From positions 58,971-122,970 of the forward strand of contig CAJNYU010001919.1 in the NCBI GenBank assembly GCA_905331475.1: 64,000 nucleotides of DNA. The letters are read 5' to 3'. Source of the DNA: Rotaria socialis. Taxonomy: Eukaryota; Rotifera; Eurotatoria; Philodinida; Philodinidae. Of the stretch, positions 63,201 through 64,000 are shown one piece after another; the first letter of the stretch is position 1; each line of letters starts with the position of its first letter. The notes below the pieces were generated by a model, which made no database searches, was not told the origin of the DNA, and worked only from the letters and a program-made list of their open reading frames with translations. Position numbers and translations under genes: made by a program.

Positions 63201-64000
63201 TGGCGAGCAAAAATATCATCATTTGATTATAGTATAATACAACACTAATTCAAGACAAAAGTTGAAGGTTAGTTTCAAATGTTTCTTTTTCTTAGATTCT
63301 ATATTGAGGAATCTAAAAAATTATGAATGCATAGAAAAAAAGATTAGATCTATCTGCATTTCAGCAGTCTTCATAACAGCAAAAGCATTATTATCCATAT
63401 ATCTCTTACTGATAGTTGTTCTTGCCTAGCTCTTATCGAAATCGCTTATAATATGATTAAAATATTGAAATTTGTTTGAATGTCTATAAAAAAAATAGAA
63501 GTCTTTTTTTTCAAATTGCAAATAAAAATACTCTTCCACATTTGAATGAATCTCCATTAATTACAAGAATGGCCTTTAATTGTAGAGAGAAATTTTTTAT
63601 CATATTCTGTAACATAAGAGGACTAAGGAATTAAGGCTTTTTAGTTTTCTATTCTAATGTCAGTTCATTTCGTGCCATGATTTGGCGTAGAATAGAAAAT
63701 CTTTGAGATATTTGAAATTTCGAAATGTGTTCCTTAAAATATCATTAAATTAAGTTAAATATTCTTCGGTTAATTTTTTCCGTTGCTAAGTATCTCAAAT
63801 TCTTTATTCATTGGCATGTAACAATGTTTTGTAACTTATTAGCATCAAACAATGCGTAAATAACCAAAATACTTAGTATGTTAGAAAATACGATGGAATT
63901 TTTATATTTTAATAGTGTTGATTCCCAATGAGTTCAACAACATATATCAATAAACTTCTACTTTTAATAGGAAAACTTGCTCTTTGAATACGTTTACACA
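60291..64000. other. Gene-free, AT-rich region to the window end
   Basis: 3.7 kb. The longest open frame (61700-62020, +, 106 codons, Leu/Phe/Tyr-rich) has no motif and no splice context. A hairpin at 62862-62918 is listed separately. No RNA gene or transposon end was recognised. Confidence 0.55.
62862..62918. repeat. 24-bp-arm hairpin
   Basis: The left arm 62862-62885 (CTAATGTCAGTAACGAATTC...) and right arm 62895-62918 are inverted copies with 21 of 24 pairs, around a 9-nt loop. It could be a foldback remnant or, if transcribed, a pre-miRNA-sized stem, though the stem is short for that. Confidence 0.6.

Overview
The window looks like nuclear DNA of a bdelloid rotifer, most like a Rotaria-type genome. 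The evidence is AT-rich sequence, many introns of about 50-70 nt with GT..AG ends, clear metazoan genes (DLEC1, NUB1, EED, CARD and TRIM-NHL-type proteins), TGTGGG-type G-rich arrays (the telomere repeat reported for bdelloids) and a Penelope-like reverse transcriptase of the endonuclease-less Athena type. The species assignment is inference. There is one N gap (672-926) and a single N near 51676.

Layout. 1-12.3 kb is an accessory, subtelomere-like block. It holds a partial unrecognised gene beside the gap, several inverted repeats, three interstitial G-rich telomere-like arrays that all point the same way, a degenerate AT-rich tandem region, a broken Penelope-like RT, and a decayed gene of an LDL-receptor class A repeat family with several stops and frame breaks. 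13.6-14.7 kb is an intronless GT15-like (KRE2/MNT type) glycosyltransferase, a good candidate for a gene of foreign origin.

16.3-50.4 kb is ordinary gene-rich DNA. A CARD-TPR gene (+) converges on DLEC1 (-). NUB1, EED, a Rho-type GTPase and a RING/coiled-coil/NHL gene follow, all on the minus strand. Then come a TMEM151-like membrane protein and a CS (p23-like) domain protein on the plus strand. 50.4-57.7 kb has no intact gene; it carries a faint decayed coding stretch and a 1.35-kb nonautonomous hAT-like transposon with terminal inverted repeats and a near-perfect 8-bp target duplication. 57.7-60.3 kb holds an NTAN1-like gene and a divergent GAPDH. 60.3-64 kb has no supported gene.

The genes do not form a pathway. 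Themes present are axonemal structure (DLEC1), ubiquitin-like and N-degron protein turnover (NUB1, RING-NHL, NTAN1-like), Polycomb chromatin (EED), small-GTPase signalling and glycolysis. For five multi-exon genes (CARD-TPR, RING-NHL, TMEM151-like, CS, GAPDH) and the two-exon NTAN1-like gene, exon joins were worked out by hand and the summed exon lengths are multiples of three.
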